Shown: positions 37,166 to 47,064 of the stretch, piece by piece
Layout of the letters: each line of letters starts with the position of its first letter
How positions within the stretch are numbered: the first letter of the stretch is position 1
Assembly (NCBI GenBank): GCA_947498455.1
Contig: CANMKK010000001.1
Span: 1 to 64,000 of the forward strand
DNA length: 64,000 nt
Origin: an uncultured Aquimarina sp.
GTDB taxonomy: Bacteria; Bacteroidota; Bacteroidia; Flavobacteriales; Flavobacteriaceae
Reading direction: 5' to 3'
Notes under the pieces: generated by a model
The model's input: the letters and a program-made list of their open reading frames with translations, nothing else
Told to the model about the DNA's origin: nothing
Databases searched by the model: none
Translations under genes and position numbers: made by a program

Positions 37166-38857
37166 TTACCTAACCAACTTCTTATATTTAATTCGTTTTG
37201 GCATTAAATCACCTCCCAAACGTTTCTTTTTATTCTCTTCATAATCAGAAAAACTACCTTCAAAGAAATATACCTGAGAATCTCCCTCGAAAGCAAGAAT
37301 ATGTGTACAAATACGATCTAGAAACCAACGGTCGTGAGAAATCACTACTGCGCAACCGGCAAAATTCTCTAATCCTTCTTCTAATGCTCTTAATGTATTC
37401 ACATCAAGATCATTGGTAGGTTCATCTAATAATAATACATTTCCTTCTTCTTTTAAAGTCATTGCCAAATGTAGACGGTTACGTTCACCTCCTGAGAGTG
37501 CGGAAACCTTCTTATTTTGTTCACTTCCACTAAAATTAAATCTACTTAAATACGCTCTGGAGTTGACTTGTCTACCTCCCATCATAATCAGATCCTGTTC
37601 ATCACTGAAATTTTGCCAAATGGTCTTATCCGTATCTATATTACTATGACTTTGATCCACATAAGCAATCTTAGCCGTTTCACCCACTTTAAAAGATCCT
37701 TTATCGGGCTGTTCTTCTCCCATGATCATCCTAAAAATTGTTGTCTTTCCAGCTCCATTTGGACCTATAATACCTACAATTCCAGCCTGCGGAAGTTTAA
37801 AATTAAGATCTTCGTAAAGTAATTTATCTCCAAAAGCCTTACTTACTCCTTCAGTTTCGATTACATTAACTCCTAATCTAGGTCCATTAGGAATATAAAT
37901 TTCTAACTTTTCATCTACCTGCTTTTGATCTTGGCTCATCAATTTATCATAATTACTCAAACGAGCCTTTTGTTTTGCCTGACGACCTTTTGGTGCCATA
38001 CGCACCCATTCCAACTCCCTTTCAAGAGTTTTCTGTCTTTTAGAAGCTTGTTTTTGTTCCTGAGCCAAACGTTTTGCTTTTTGATCTAGCCAGGAAGAGT
38101 AATTTCCTTTCCAAGGAATTCCTTCCCCTCTATCCAATTCTAATATCCATCCAGCTACATTATCCAAAAAGTACCTGTCATGAGTTACTGCAATTACAGT
38201 TCCCTTATATTGTTGTAAATGATGTTCTAACCAATGTACAGATTCTGCATCCAAATGGTTTGTAGGTTCATCTAATAACAATACATCTGGCTCTTGTAAT
38301 AAAAGACGGCAAAGTGCAACCCTTCTTCGTTCACCTCCCGATAAAACACTAATCTTTTTATCCGAATCCGGTGTACGAAGCGCGTCCATAGCAATTTCTA
38401 ATTTGGTATCCAGTTCCCAAGCATTACTAGCATCGATCTGATCTTGTAAATTGGCTTGTTTATCCATTAACTCCTGCATTTTTTCAGGGTTTTCATAGAC
38501 TTCAGGAAGACCAAACATATCATTGATCTTATTGTACTCATCCAAAACGGCAACAGTTTCTGCAACTCCTTCCTTAACAATCTCAAGTACCGTTTTATCA
38601 GGATCTAATTGAGGTTCTTGCTCTAAATAGCCAACAGAATATTCCGAAGAGAATACCACATCTCCCTGATAATTCTTATCAATACCCGCTATAATTTTAA
38701 GTAAAGTAGATTTACCTGATCCATTAAGACCAAGAATACCAATCTTAGCGCCATAGAAAAAGCTTAAATATATATTTTTAAGAACTGGAGTATTTGCACT
38801 TTTAAATGTCTTTGTAACTCCAGACATTGAAAAGATTACCTTTTTATCGTCTGCCAT
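37166..38857 (-). CDS. ettA: Energy-dependent translational throttle protein EttA (ABC-F)
   Basis: 563 residues. Two ABC domains with Walker A GLNGSGKST (about 43-51) and GPNGAGKTT (about 368-376), signatures LSGGERRRVAL and LSGGERNRLHL, and the arm/linker region rich in Lys and Gln (QEQKQASKRQKTLERELEWV) that contacts the ribosome. No membrane domain. EttA binds the ribosomal E site and gates entry into elongation according to ATP/ADP. The C-terminal KRLGGDLMPKRIKYKKL is typical of EttA. Confidence 0.95.
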   Translation of the reverse strand: MADDKKVIFSMSGVTKTFKSANTPVLKNIYLSFFYGAKIGILGLNGSGKSTLLKIIAGIDKNYQGDVVFSSEYSVGYLEQEPQLDPDKTVLEIVKEGVAETVAVLDEYNKINDMFGLPEVYENPEKMQELMDKQANLQDQIDASNAWELDTKLEIAMDALRTPDSDKKISVLSGGERRRVALCRLLLQEPDVLLLDEPTNHLDAESVHWLEHHLQQYKGTVIAVTHDRYFLDNVAGWILELDRGEGIPWKGNYSSWLDQKAKRLAQEQKQASKRQKTLERELEWVRMAPKGRQAKQKARLSNYDKLMSQDQKQVDEKLEIYIPNGPRLGVNVIETEGVSKAFGDKLLYEDLNFKLPQAGIVGIIGPNGAGKTTIFRMIMGEEQPDKGSFKVGETAKIAYVDQSHSNIDTDKTIWQNFSDEQDLIMMGGRQVNSRAYLSRFNFSGSEQNKKVSALSGGERNRLHLAMTLKEEGNVLLLDEPTNDLDVNTLRALEEGLENFAGCAVVISHDRWFLDRICTHILAFEGDSQVYFFEGSFSDYEENKKKRLGGDLMPKRIKYKKLVR

Positions 38858-38965
38858 AAGCCCAATAATAATTTTATGATTCGTTAAACTAGTTTATATC
38901 GATAGTACTAAACTATATATTTTAATTTAAGGATATACGTTTGGTTTATTAAATAAATTAAAAAT

Positions 38966-39148
38966 TTATACTCTACCTTTTAAAGCATTAAAAACCCAGG
39001 CTATTGCAAAAAAACCTATTCCAACCGCTGCAAAACCATATCCTGAAACATCTCTATATCTAAATGCTCCAAGAGCAATCAATGCCAACCCCACTAGAAT
39101 CATTATAAAAGTTGCCCAAGCCAACACTGTATTCTTATTCATTCCCAT
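38966..39148 (-). CDS. Small two-helix membrane protein (CAL67264-like)
   Basis: 60 residues from MGMNKNTVLAWATFIMILVG; a longer start at 39214 adds an unlikely tail. Two hydrophobic helices (about 8-25 and 34-52) around a short basic loop (AFRYRDVSGYG), ending VFNALKGRV. This pattern resembles a small membrane protein family common in Flavobacteriaceae (CAL67264 family, from memory). Role unknown. Confidence 0.7.
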   Translation of the reverse strand: MGMNKNTVLAWATFIMILVGLALIALGAFRYRDVSGYGFAAVGIGFFAIAWVFNALKGRV

Positions 39149-39214
39149 ATGTACTGTTAAACTATTTTGTAAGATTTGTAAAATGCAAATATCGGCATTT
39201 ATAATAAAAAACAT

Positions 39215-39563
39215 AGTTTTTAAAACCTCATTGTAAAGTATCTTACCTAAATATTAAAATTTCTAAAGTAATCATCTGTTAAAAAGAGTAATACATAGGG
39301 AAAAAAACACTAAAATCATAGTAAAAAAGTGATAAAATGGTGTTTTATCACAACACCTACAAGGTTAATAATTGATCATTTTTTAACAAAAAAAATAGAA
39401 AATACGTAATCAAACAACTTGAAGACCATTGTTTTTTCAAAAAAAAGATTCTTTTATTAACTCATACTACCCTATCGCAATACTATATTAACCAAGAATA
39501 GTTAAAAAATTATTTCCTACAATTACATTTACAATATTTGCTCCAAACTTAAACATCTTTTAT
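39215..39563. other. Intergenic region upstream of the SusC gene
   Basis: 349 bp, very AT-rich. The SusC promoter is expected here; TACATTTA and TATTTG near the end are poor matches to the -7 consensus. No gene or strong hairpin seen. Confidence 0.4.
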
Positions 39564-42500
39564 ATGAAATTTAAATTATTATTTGCTCTGATTTTCTTGG
39601 GGCAAATAGCCTTTTCACAGGAACAAAAAATCACGGGGCTTGTCACAGACAATGAAGGTATCCCTCTGCCCGGGGTTACAGTATTGGTAATTAACAGTGA
39701 TAATGGAACTACCACTGATTTTGATGGAATGTATAGTATCACAGCATCCAAAGGGCAAGTATTACAATACAGTTATATTGGGTTTACTACCCAACAAATA
39801 ACTGTCGGAGATCAGACTCAAATCAATGTCACTTTTAAAGCTGATAATGAGTTAGAAACAGTAGTAGTCACTGCATTAGGTGTAACTAGATCCAAGAAGT
39901 CATTAGGATTTGCACAACAATCCGTTGTTGGTGAACAATTAAACAGCACCTTAGAAACTGACCTTAATACTGCTTTAGCCGGAAAAGTTTCGGGAATACA
40001 AGCTGTTGGTAATTCTGGAGCTACTTTTAACAATGCCCTAATTCGTTTACGTGGGGACTCAAACATATTATATGTAGTAGATGGAATTAAAATACAAAAT
40101 GCATCTGATATAAACACTGCTGATGTTGAAAACATATCTGTTCTAAAAGGAGGTGCTGCAACGGCATTATACGGTTTTGAAGCAAGAGGAGGAGTTGTAA
40201 TTATTACTTCCAAAAAAGCTAAAAATGGTCAAACTTCAATTGCAGTTCAACAAAGTGTAGAGTTAGCTACAGTTACTAACTTACCTGAATATCAAAACGA
40301 ATATGGAGGAGGTTATAGCCAAGACTTTATTACGACTCCTGATGGACAATTACGTCCAGACTATGGAGCTGATCAATCTTGGGGACCTAGATTAGACGGA
40401 ACCTTAGTAAGACATTGGGATAGCTGGATCGAAGGTGATCCTGAGTTTGGACAACTTCGTCCTTGGGTTGCTAGTCCCAATAACGTTAAAAACTTCTACG
40501 AAACAGCTAACATTAATAAAACCATCGTTAATTTTATGAAAGGTGGAGACAATTATAACATAAGTTCCACTGTTCGTTACGTTAATCAAGAAGGTATTTT
40601 ACCTAACTCTAACAGAGAAAGTACGCAGATAAGTCTTAATGCAGAATACAATGTAACAAAGAAATTTAAGATTATTGCGAATGGAAATTATCAGATAAGA
40701 CAAACTAAAAACAATCCTCAATTAGGATATACAGGTAGTGGGTCATTTTTCAGACCAAACTTATGGTGGCAAAGACAATTAGATATTGACAGGCTAAGGA
40801 ATTATAAAAGAAATGGACAATTTGTTTCTTGGAATATTCAAAGTCCAACTAACCCTGCTCCTGCCTTTTGGGATTCTCCATTTTTTGAATTTTTTGAAAA
40901 TAGATCTATACAAAAAAAGAATGCTGTTTTTGGTAAATTGGCAGGTTCATACGAATTTAATGATAATTTAAGTGCCACTTTAGAGTTTAGAAGATCCTTC
41001 AATAACTTTAAATTTGATAGAATTACTGCTTTTGGAGGAGTAAATGACCCTGGATTTACTGAAAGTAGTGAAAGTGATATCAGAACAGAAGTATTTGGTA
41101 TTGTTAATTTTAATCAAAAATTTGGTCAATCTGAACAAATAGATTTTTCTGCAAGTGCAGGATTTCAAACTCAGAATAATACTGAGGAAATTATTTTTGC
41201 AAGAACCCAAGGAGGGCTTACTACACCAGGTTTTTACAATATAGAAACTTCTGTTGGAAGACCTATTTATACTAATACAAAATTGAATACTAAAAATAAA
41301 TCCATATTTGGTACTGCAACTATCGGGTATGATGATTTGATATATCTAGATGGTTCAATACGATCGGATTGGGATTCAAGAGCGAATCCTGATGATAATA
41401 GACTTATTACATATGGTTTATCAACAAGTTTTATTTTTAGCAATTTAATAGATAATACTGATATTTTAAGTTTCGGAAAGCTAAGAGCAGGTTACTCTAG
41501 AGCTCCTCAATTCCCTGGTGCTTATCAAATATTTGAAAGATATGAAAATACAGATGATAGAGTTTCAATTAACGGGGTTCCTTTACTTGGAATTCCTAAC
41601 ACTTCTATAAATCCTAATTTAAAAGGAGCAAGTACTAGTAATTCAGAAGTAGGTTTAGAGTTGAGCTTTTTACAAAATCGTTTAGGCTTGGATGTGACCT
41701 ACTTTAATATTGTTCAGGAAGATTTCCCTCAAGATGTTAGACTTCCTGCTTCTACTGGTAGTATATTTATTCAAAGAAATTTTGGTAAAGAAACTAGAAG
41801 TGGTTTTGAAGTAAATTTAAAAGCAACTCCTGTAAAAACAGAAAACTTCCAATGGGATACATCTGTTAATTTTGCTACGCTAAAATGGGTAATAGATGAA
41901 GTAGACCCTAATGATGATCCTTCTGTTCCTACTGTTCGATTTATTGATGATATATATAACTTTAATGGAGGGTTTCTTAACTTAAGAGATATTGAAGGAA
42001 AAGAAGCTGGTGGAATTTATGGTTCTAAAATAGCTCGTGATGCTCAAGGAAGAATAATTATTGATCAATCTGTAACAAGTGATTGGACAAGAGGAGCTAT
42101 TGTAAGAGAAGAAGATCAATTTCTTGGTAATTTTTTACCAGATGTAACTGGTGGATTTGTAAATACCGTTAAATACAAAGGTTTTGAATTGACAGCTTCA
42201 ATTGATTTTCAAATAGGCGGAAATTTTTATTCTACCACAAAGAAGTGGCTCAGAGGTTCTGGTCTTGGTGCTGAAACAGTTGGGACTAACGACAATGGAG
42301 TTTCTGTAAGAGATGCAATAGCTGATGGTGGTGGATATCGTGTAGATGGTGTAGATTCAGTTACAGGAGAGCCAGTAACACGTTATTTTTCTGCTGATGC
42401 ATATAATAGTGTACAAATTCCAGCTATTGATGAAAGTCTAGTTTTTGATGCGTCTTACGCTAAATTACGTCAAGTATCTTTAGGATATAACTTACCAAAA

Positions 42501-42725
42501 AATTGGTATGAAAGTATTGGCATAGAAAAAATAAAAACTAGTGTTTTTGCAAACAATGTTTGGTTAATATATAGTGATACTGAAATAGATCCAACTGAGA
42601 TTGAAGATGTAGACGGAGCCTCAAGTTCTACTGTTGGTTTACCAGGTTCTGGTAGAAGATGGGCAGAAGGAGCACAATTTCCAAGTGCCAGAACAATTGG
42701 ACTAAACGTCAGTTTAACATTTTAA
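39564..42725 (+). CDS. SusC/RagA-type TonB-dependent outer-membrane transporter
   Basis: 1053 residues. Signal peptide MKFKLLFALIFLGQIAFSQ, carboxypeptidase-like domain (KITGLVTDNEGIPLPGVTVLV), plug domain (DLNTALAGKVSGIQAVGNSG ... ILYVVDGIKIQN ... KGGAATALYGFEARGGVVII), then a 22-strand beta-barrel ending SARTIGLNVSLTF with a C-terminal Phe. It forms a complex with the SusD-like lipoprotein 7 bp downstream and imports oligomers or peptides using TonB. No glycosidase, protease or sigma/anti-sigma gene lies beside the pair, so the substrate cannot be inferred. Confidence 0.95.
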   Translation: MKFKLLFALIFLGQIAFSQEQKITGLVTDNEGIPLPGVTVLVINSDNGTTTDFDGMYSITASKGQVLQYSYIGFTTQQITVGDQTQINVTFKADNELETVVVTALGVTRSKKSLGFAQQSVVGEQLNSTLETDLNTALAGKVSGIQAVGNSGATFNNALIRLRGDSNILYVVDGIKIQNASDINTADVENISVLKGGAATALYGFEARGGVVIITSKKAKNGQTSIAVQQSVELATVTNLPEYQNEYGGGYSQDFITTPDGQLRPDYGADQSWGPRLDGTLVRHWDSWIEGDPEFGQLRPWVASPNNVKNFYETANINKTIVNFMKGGDNYNISSTVRYVNQEGILPNSNRESTQISLNAEYNVTKKFKIIANGNYQIRQTKNNPQLGYTGSGSFFRPNLWWQRQLDIDRLRNYKRNGQFVSWNIQSPTNPAPAFWDSPFFEFFENRSIQKKNAVFGKLAGSYEFNDNLSATLEFRRSFNNFKFDRITAFGGVNDPGFTESSESDIRTEVFGIVNFNQKFGQSEQIDFSASAGFQTQNNTEEIIFARTQGGLTTPGFYNIETSVGRPIYTNTKLNTKNKSIFGTATIGYDDLIYLDGSIRSDWDSRANPDDNRLITYGLSTSFIFSNLIDNTDILSFGKLRAGYSRAPQFPGAYQIFERYENTDDRVSINGVPLLGIPNTSINPNLKGASTSNSEVGLELSFLQNRLGLDVTYFNIVQEDFPQDVRLPASTGSIFIQRNFGKETRSGFEVNLKATPVKTENFQWDTSVNFATLKWVIDEVDPNDDPSVPTVRFIDDIYNFNGGFLNLRDIEGKEAGGIYGSKIARDAQGRIIIDQSVTSDWTRGAIVREEDQFLGNFLPDVTGGFVNTVKYKGFELTASIDFQIGGNFYSTTKKWLRGSGLGAETVGTNDNGVSVRDAIADGGGYRVDGVDSVTGEPVTRYFSADAYNSVQIPAIDESLVFDASYAKLRQVSLGYNLPKNWYESIGIEKIKTSVFANNVWLIYSDTEIDPTEIEDVDGASSSTVGLPGSGRRWAEGAQFPSARTIGLNVSLTF

Positions 42726-42732
42726 AAAAATA

Positions 42733-44217
42733 ATGAAAATGAAAATTATAAATATAAAAAAATGTTTACTTGCCTCACTTGCTTGCGTATTCATTAATGC
42801 CTGTGATACTGTAGACTTTGAAGATACTAATGTTAGTCCAAATGACCCTACGGCAAATCTGACTAACGCGCTATTAACAGAAGTTGAATACCAGCTAGGA
42901 CTTACTACTACAGATGTTTCACCATCTTTATATATTCAACATCTAGCGGAAGTTCAATTTACTAATGCATCAAGATATGGTACTACACAGTTTGATTATT
43001 CCGATTTATACACACAACCAATAATAAATCTAGAAAGAATCATTTCACTGAATACCGATCCTGCGACAACAGATGAAGTAATCGCATATGGTTCTAATAA
43101 CAATCAAATTGCCGTAGCTTCCATTCTAAAAGCATTCTTTTACAATCATTTAACTGATAGATGGGGTAATATTCCTTTTACACAGGCAACAAACCTTGTA
43201 GAATTCCCAACTCCAGCATTTGATACACAAGAAACTATTTACACTGCTTTATTTGACCTAATAGACAATGCTCTTTCTATAATGGATTCAGGTAACGGCC
43301 CAACAGGAGATATTATGTTTGGTGGAGATATGGACAGATGGAAGCAATTTGCCAATACCTTAAAATTGGTTATGGCTCAACGTTTATCTGATGTAGCTCC
43401 TGCTCTTGCACAAACTAAATTTACTGAAGCTATTGCAGGAGGAGTTATTTCTAATGTTTCTGAAAATATTCTATTTACATTTGGAGAAGATGACCTTGTA
43501 GCTAATGCTTGGGAAAACCGTTACAATGGAAATAGAGCTCCTGATTATGCTGTAAGTGATGTGTTTATTGACTTTTTACAGGATATAGAGAGAAATGACC
43601 CTAGGCTTTCTAAGTATGCAGACCCAATAGGAAATGATGATACAAATTCTATTTATGTTGGTATGGAGTATGCATTAACTGCACCTTCTACGGACAGAGG
43701 TACTGTTTCATTTATTACCGAGACTATAGCTAATGATCCAACGGCTCCAGGAATACTATTTACATATGCTCAAGTATCTTTTGCAATGGCAGAAGCTGCA
43801 TTGGACGGTTGGATTTCTGGTGATGCTGAGACTTTATATTATCAAGGAATTAAAGCATCAATGGATCAATGGGGAATTTCTTCTGCTGACTATGACACAT
43901 ACATTACGGAACCAAAAGTAGTATATGACGCTAATAATGCGATGAACTTGATAGCTGAACAAAAATGGGCCGCATTATACATGCAACCTTACGAAGCTTG
44001 GGCAGAGTGGAGACGTCTTGATGCTCCATCATTAACACCTGCTTTAGAACCTCTTTCTACTCCTACTTCTTCTAGTGTAAGCACTATACCTGTAAGAGAA
44101 GGATATGATAATATCATTCAGAGTACTAATTCTGCTAATTTAGATAATGCAGTTAGTAATCAAGGACTACCAGGTCCGTTTGATAACTACACCAAACTTT
44201 GGTGGGATGTAAACTAA
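42733..44217 (+). CDS. SusD/RagB-type nutrient-binding lipoprotein
   Basis: 494 residues. Lipoprotein signal LLASLACVFINAC with the lipid-bearing Cys followed by DTVDFEDTNVSPNDPT. The SusD-like TPR fold is indicated by QIAVASILKAFFYNHLTDRW (about residue 125) and by WAALYMQPYEAWAEWRRL near 415. It acts as the lid on the SusC barrel encoded just upstream. A strong terminator follows 77 bp after the stop, closing the two-gene operon. Confidence 0.92.
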   Translation: MKMKIINIKKCLLASLACVFINACDTVDFEDTNVSPNDPTANLTNALLTEVEYQLGLTTTDVSPSLYIQHLAEVQFTNASRYGTTQFDYSDLYTQPIINLERIISLNTDPATTDEVIAYGSNNNQIAVASILKAFFYNHLTDRWGNIPFTQATNLVEFPTPAFDTQETIYTALFDLIDNALSIMDSGNGPTGDIMFGGDMDRWKQFANTLKLVMAQRLSDVAPALAQTKFTEAIAGGVISNVSENILFTFGEDDLVANAWENRYNGNRAPDYAVSDVFIDFLQDIERNDPRLSKYADPIGNDDTNSIYVGMEYALTAPSTDRGTVSFITETIANDPTAPGILFTYAQVSFAMAEAALDGWISGDAETLYYQGIKASMDQWGISSADYDTYITEPKVVYDANNAMNLIAEQKWAALYMQPYEAWAEWRRLDAPSLTPALEPLSTPTSSSVSTIPVREGYDNIIQSTNSANLDNAVSNQGLPGPFDNYTKLWWDVN

Positions 44218-44293
44218 TATGAAAACTTTATAAAGTTATATTAGTTCTCTAAATTAGTCATAATAATATAACAATTTATAAAGCTAATTTCAG

Positions 44294-44328
44294 AAGAGGT
44301 TGCGATAATCGCAACCTCTTTTTTTTAT
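44294..44328 (+). terminator. Terminator of the SusC-SusD operon
   Basis: AAGAGGTTGCGA (44294-44305) pairs with TCGCAACCTCTT (44309-44320) around a 3-nt loop, followed by eight T. Confidence 0.92.
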
Positions 44329-44802
44329 TTATATCTCGCCTTAAAACAACATTACACAAAAAAATATAACGAATATTAATGATGTAAAACGTACTCAAAA
44401 GGACTACGGTGTAAGTTTAAAACTGTACATAGTAGATCACAAAATGCCTCCTTCTTCCCTATTATACAGATTTTCAAAAAAATCCTATCACCTCCATCGC
44501 GTATTTGATTTTGATAAGAATATTTTATCTTATAAAAGTGAAAATTCTCCATATATCAAGGGTTTAGTCTCTTGAAATACATTCATTTTTTATAAAAATT
44601 GAAGATTAAAAATAGTATAGAACTAAGGCAATTATATTAAGTAGTTGTTAATTTGAGAATAATAATCCTCTTAATTGGCTAAATTTACGATATAATTAAA
44701 TTTTACTATTTATAATCAAAAAAATAATTTGATATTTAGTTTTATAAAAACTGTACATCAAAAAGTGTAATAAATACGACTATTCTAGATAAAGAAAAAA
44801 AT
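44329..44802. other. Intergenic region with no gene seen
   Basis: About 470 bp of AT-rich sequence before the oxygenase gene. No open frame, repeat or hairpin of note. Confidence 0.4.
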
Positions 44803-45753
44803 ATGAATAATATCCCTAGTGTAGATCTTGCTGATTTTTTATCAAATGATCCATCACATAAACACAAATTTGTCCAAGAAATAGGAAATGCATATGAAGA
44901 AATAGGTTTTGTAGCATTAAAAAATCATTTCTTAGATGATAATCTTGTCAGTGATCTGTATAAAGAAGTAAAATCTTTCTTTGACTTACCACTAGAGACC
45001 AAACAGAAATACGAAATTGAAGGTTTAGGAGGGCAACGTGGTTATATATCTTTTGGGAAAGAACATGCCAAAGGGAAAAAAGAAGGAGATTTAAAAGAGT
45101 TTTGGCATTTTGGCCAAGAACCAGATGCTAACGCAAGCTTAAAAGAAAAATACCCTGATAATGTACAAGTTGAAGAACTTGATAACTTTAATATCATTGG
45201 AATGAATGCTTATAAAATGCTTGAAAAGACAGGCATTTATGTACTTAGAGCATTAGCATTATATATAGGATTAGATGAACATTATTTTGACCACTGGGCA
45301 AGTAATGGAAATAGTATCCTAAGACCAATCCACTACCCACCTATCAAAGAAGAACCTAAAGGAGCTGTACGTGCTGGAGCACACGGTGACATTAATTTAA
45401 TCACTCTATTAATGGGTGCTTCTACTGGTGGTTTACAAGTACAACGCAAAGATGGAGAATGGATTGATGCAATACCCCAAGAAGACGAATTGGTTATCAA
45501 CGTAGGAGATATGTTAGAAAGACATACAAATAACAAATTACGCTCCACCATACATCGGGTAACAAACCCACCTAAAGAGCAATGGAATACTCCAAGATAT
45601 TCTATACCTTTCTTTATGCACCCCAGAAGTGATATGAAATTAAATTGCCTAGATGCATGTATTACTAGAGACAATCCAAAGCAATATGATGATATAACCG
45701 CTGGAGAATTTTTACATCAACGCCTTGTAGAAATTGGACTCATAAAAAAATAA
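44803..45753 (+). CDS. 2-oxoglutarate/Fe(II) oxygenase, isopenicillin N synthase-like
   Basis: 316 residues. The double-stranded beta-helix iron ligands are visible as His194-x-Asp196 (GAHGDINLIT) and His251 (STIHRVTNP), with the 2-oxoglutarate-binding Arg in RYSIPFF. The N-terminal DIOX_N-like domain includes AYEEIGFVALKNHFL. These enzymes hydroxylate or cyclise small molecules; the substrate is not predictable. The next gene starts 5 bp later, giving a likely operon 44803-47955. Confidence 0.88.
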   Translation: MNNIPSVDLADFLSNDPSHKHKFVQEIGNAYEEIGFVALKNHFLDDNLVSDLYKEVKSFFDLPLETKQKYEIEGLGGQRGYISFGKEHAKGKKEGDLKEFWHFGQEPDANASLKEKYPDNVQVEELDNFNIIGMNAYKMLEKTGIYVLRALALYIGLDEHYFDHWASNGNSILRPIHYPPIKEEPKGAVRAGAHGDINLITLLMGASTGGLQVQRKDGEWIDAIPQEDELVINVGDMLERHTNNKLRSTIHRVTNPPKEQWNTPRYSIPFFMHPRSDMKLNCLDACITRDNPKQYDDITAGEFLHQRLVEIGLIKK

Positions 45754-45758
45754 ATATA

Positions 45759-46085
45759 ATGGATTTAAAAGACCAATTAAAAAACTTATTTCCCGATCAT
45801 CAACAAGTAGAAGAAGAAATTGAGCAAAAAAGTGATGAAATATGGATGCAAGATGATCCTATAATTTGCAAATACGAAAAACGAAAAGGAAAACCAATTA
45901 CAATAATAGAAGGGTATACAGGAGCTGATGCAGATTTTAAAAAACTAGCACGAGAAATTAAAACTACACTTAGTGTAGGAGGAAGTTTTAAAAATGAAAG
46001 TATCATAATTCAAGGGGATTACCGTGATAAGATAATGAACATTCTAAAAGAAAAAGGGTTTAAGGTAAAACGAGTCGGAGGATAA
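45759..46085 (+). CDS. yciH: SUI1/YciH-type translation initiation factor homologue
   Basis: 108 residues. The SUI1/eIF1 fold is shown by KRKGKPITIIEGYTGADADFKKLAREIKT, then LSVGGSFKNESIIIQGDYRDKIMNILKEKGF. Bacterial YciH proteins resemble archaeal/eukaryotic eIF1 and may influence start-site fidelity or repress translation under stress. Follows the oxygenase gene by 5 bp. Confidence 0.88.
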   Translation: MDLKDQLKNLFPDHQQVEEEIEQKSDEIWMQDDPIICKYEKRKGKPITIIEGYTGADADFKKLAREIKTTLSVGGSFKNESIIIQGDYRDKIMNILKEKGFKVKRVGG

Positions 46086-46124
46086 CTCTTGACCTTTTTA
46101 GCAAAAAACATAAGACACTAAATA

Positions 46125-47063
46125 TTGGAAATACAAACATTACATATAACTAATGGAGATAGTATCACTGAAAGGTTACAAGAATTAAAACTTGTAAGTG
46201 GTGATTTTATGATCTGGAGAGAAATGTTATGTGAAGGGCCTACAGAAATCAAAATAGAACATGACAGTTCAATTAAAAAACGTAAAAGTTTTTTAAAAAA
46301 ATACTATAGAATTTCCAATACGAATTATAATCAAAAGTTTGTAACAGAATTACAAAAATTAAACAATATTGAAGCATATGATGAGATAATTCTTTGGTTT
46401 GAATATGATTTATTTTGTCATATGAATATGTTCGCTGCTATAAACCTGTTACTACGAAAAAAACTAAACAAAATCCCTATTTATTTAGTTTGTAGCGGCC
46501 AAATTGAAAATTCACAAAAATATTTAGGTCTTTGCGAATTATCGGATCTACAATTAAAACTACATTTCGAAAATAAAATATTACTCAATTTAAATGATCT
46601 AGAATTAGCTTCTCATATTTGGACTTTATATTGTGAATCAAATCCTCAAAAAATCGCTGGACAAATTAAAGTAAACTCTTCCTTTAATTACCTTCCATTA
46701 TGTCTTAGAGCTCATTTGCAAAGATTTCCGAATATGTTAACAGGGTTAAATGTACTAGAACATAACATTTTAGAAATGGTAAATACGCATCAAATCAAGA
46801 ATATCAAACAATTAATGGGGTATTCATTAGAGTATCAAGGATATTATGGGTATGGTGATATGCAAATGAAACGTGTTCTTGCCAGATTATTTCAGTTTTT
46901 AGACCAAACCAAAGAAAGGCTTCAATTGTCCGAACGAGGAAAGTTAGCGCTACAACAAAAAAAGAACTTTTATAATACTCAAATGTTAGAATGGTATTAT
47001 GGAGGAGTTAAGAAATACGATTACCTATACAATAATGAGACACATAACCTATTAAAATTATAA
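46125..47063 (+). CDS. DUF1835 domain protein
   Basis: 312 residues starting at TTG (46125). The N-terminal LHITNGDSITERLQELKLVSGDFMIWREMLCEGP and YDEIILWFEYDLFCHMN match DUF1835, an uncharacterised alpha/beta domain. The C-terminal half is helical (NMLTGLNVLEHNILEMV; YYGYGDMQMKRVLARLFQFL) and resembles the DUF3658-like tail often fused to it. Lies 39 bp after yciH and ends 1 bp before the nucleoside phosphorylase, so all are probably cotranscribed. Confidence 0.82.
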   Translation: MEIQTLHITNGDSITERLQELKLVSGDFMIWREMLCEGPTEIKIEHDSSIKKRKSFLKKYYRISNTNYNQKFVTELQKLNNIEAYDEIILWFEYDLFCHMNMFAAINLLLRKKLNKIPIYLVCSGQIENSQKYLGLCELSDLQLKLHFENKILLNLNDLELASHIWTLYCESNPQKIAGQIKVNSSFNYLPLCLRAHLQRFPNMLTGLNVLEHNILEMVNTHQIKNIKQLMGYSLEYQGYYGYGDMQMKRVLARLFQFLDQTKERLQLSERGKLALQQKKNFYNTQMLEWYYGGVKKYDYLYNNETHNLLKL

Positions 47064-47064
47064 T

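Noticed and set aside
39818..40213. 131-codon minus-strand frame inside the SusC gene
   Set aside because: Shadow frame; the plus-strand product is a complete SusC protein.
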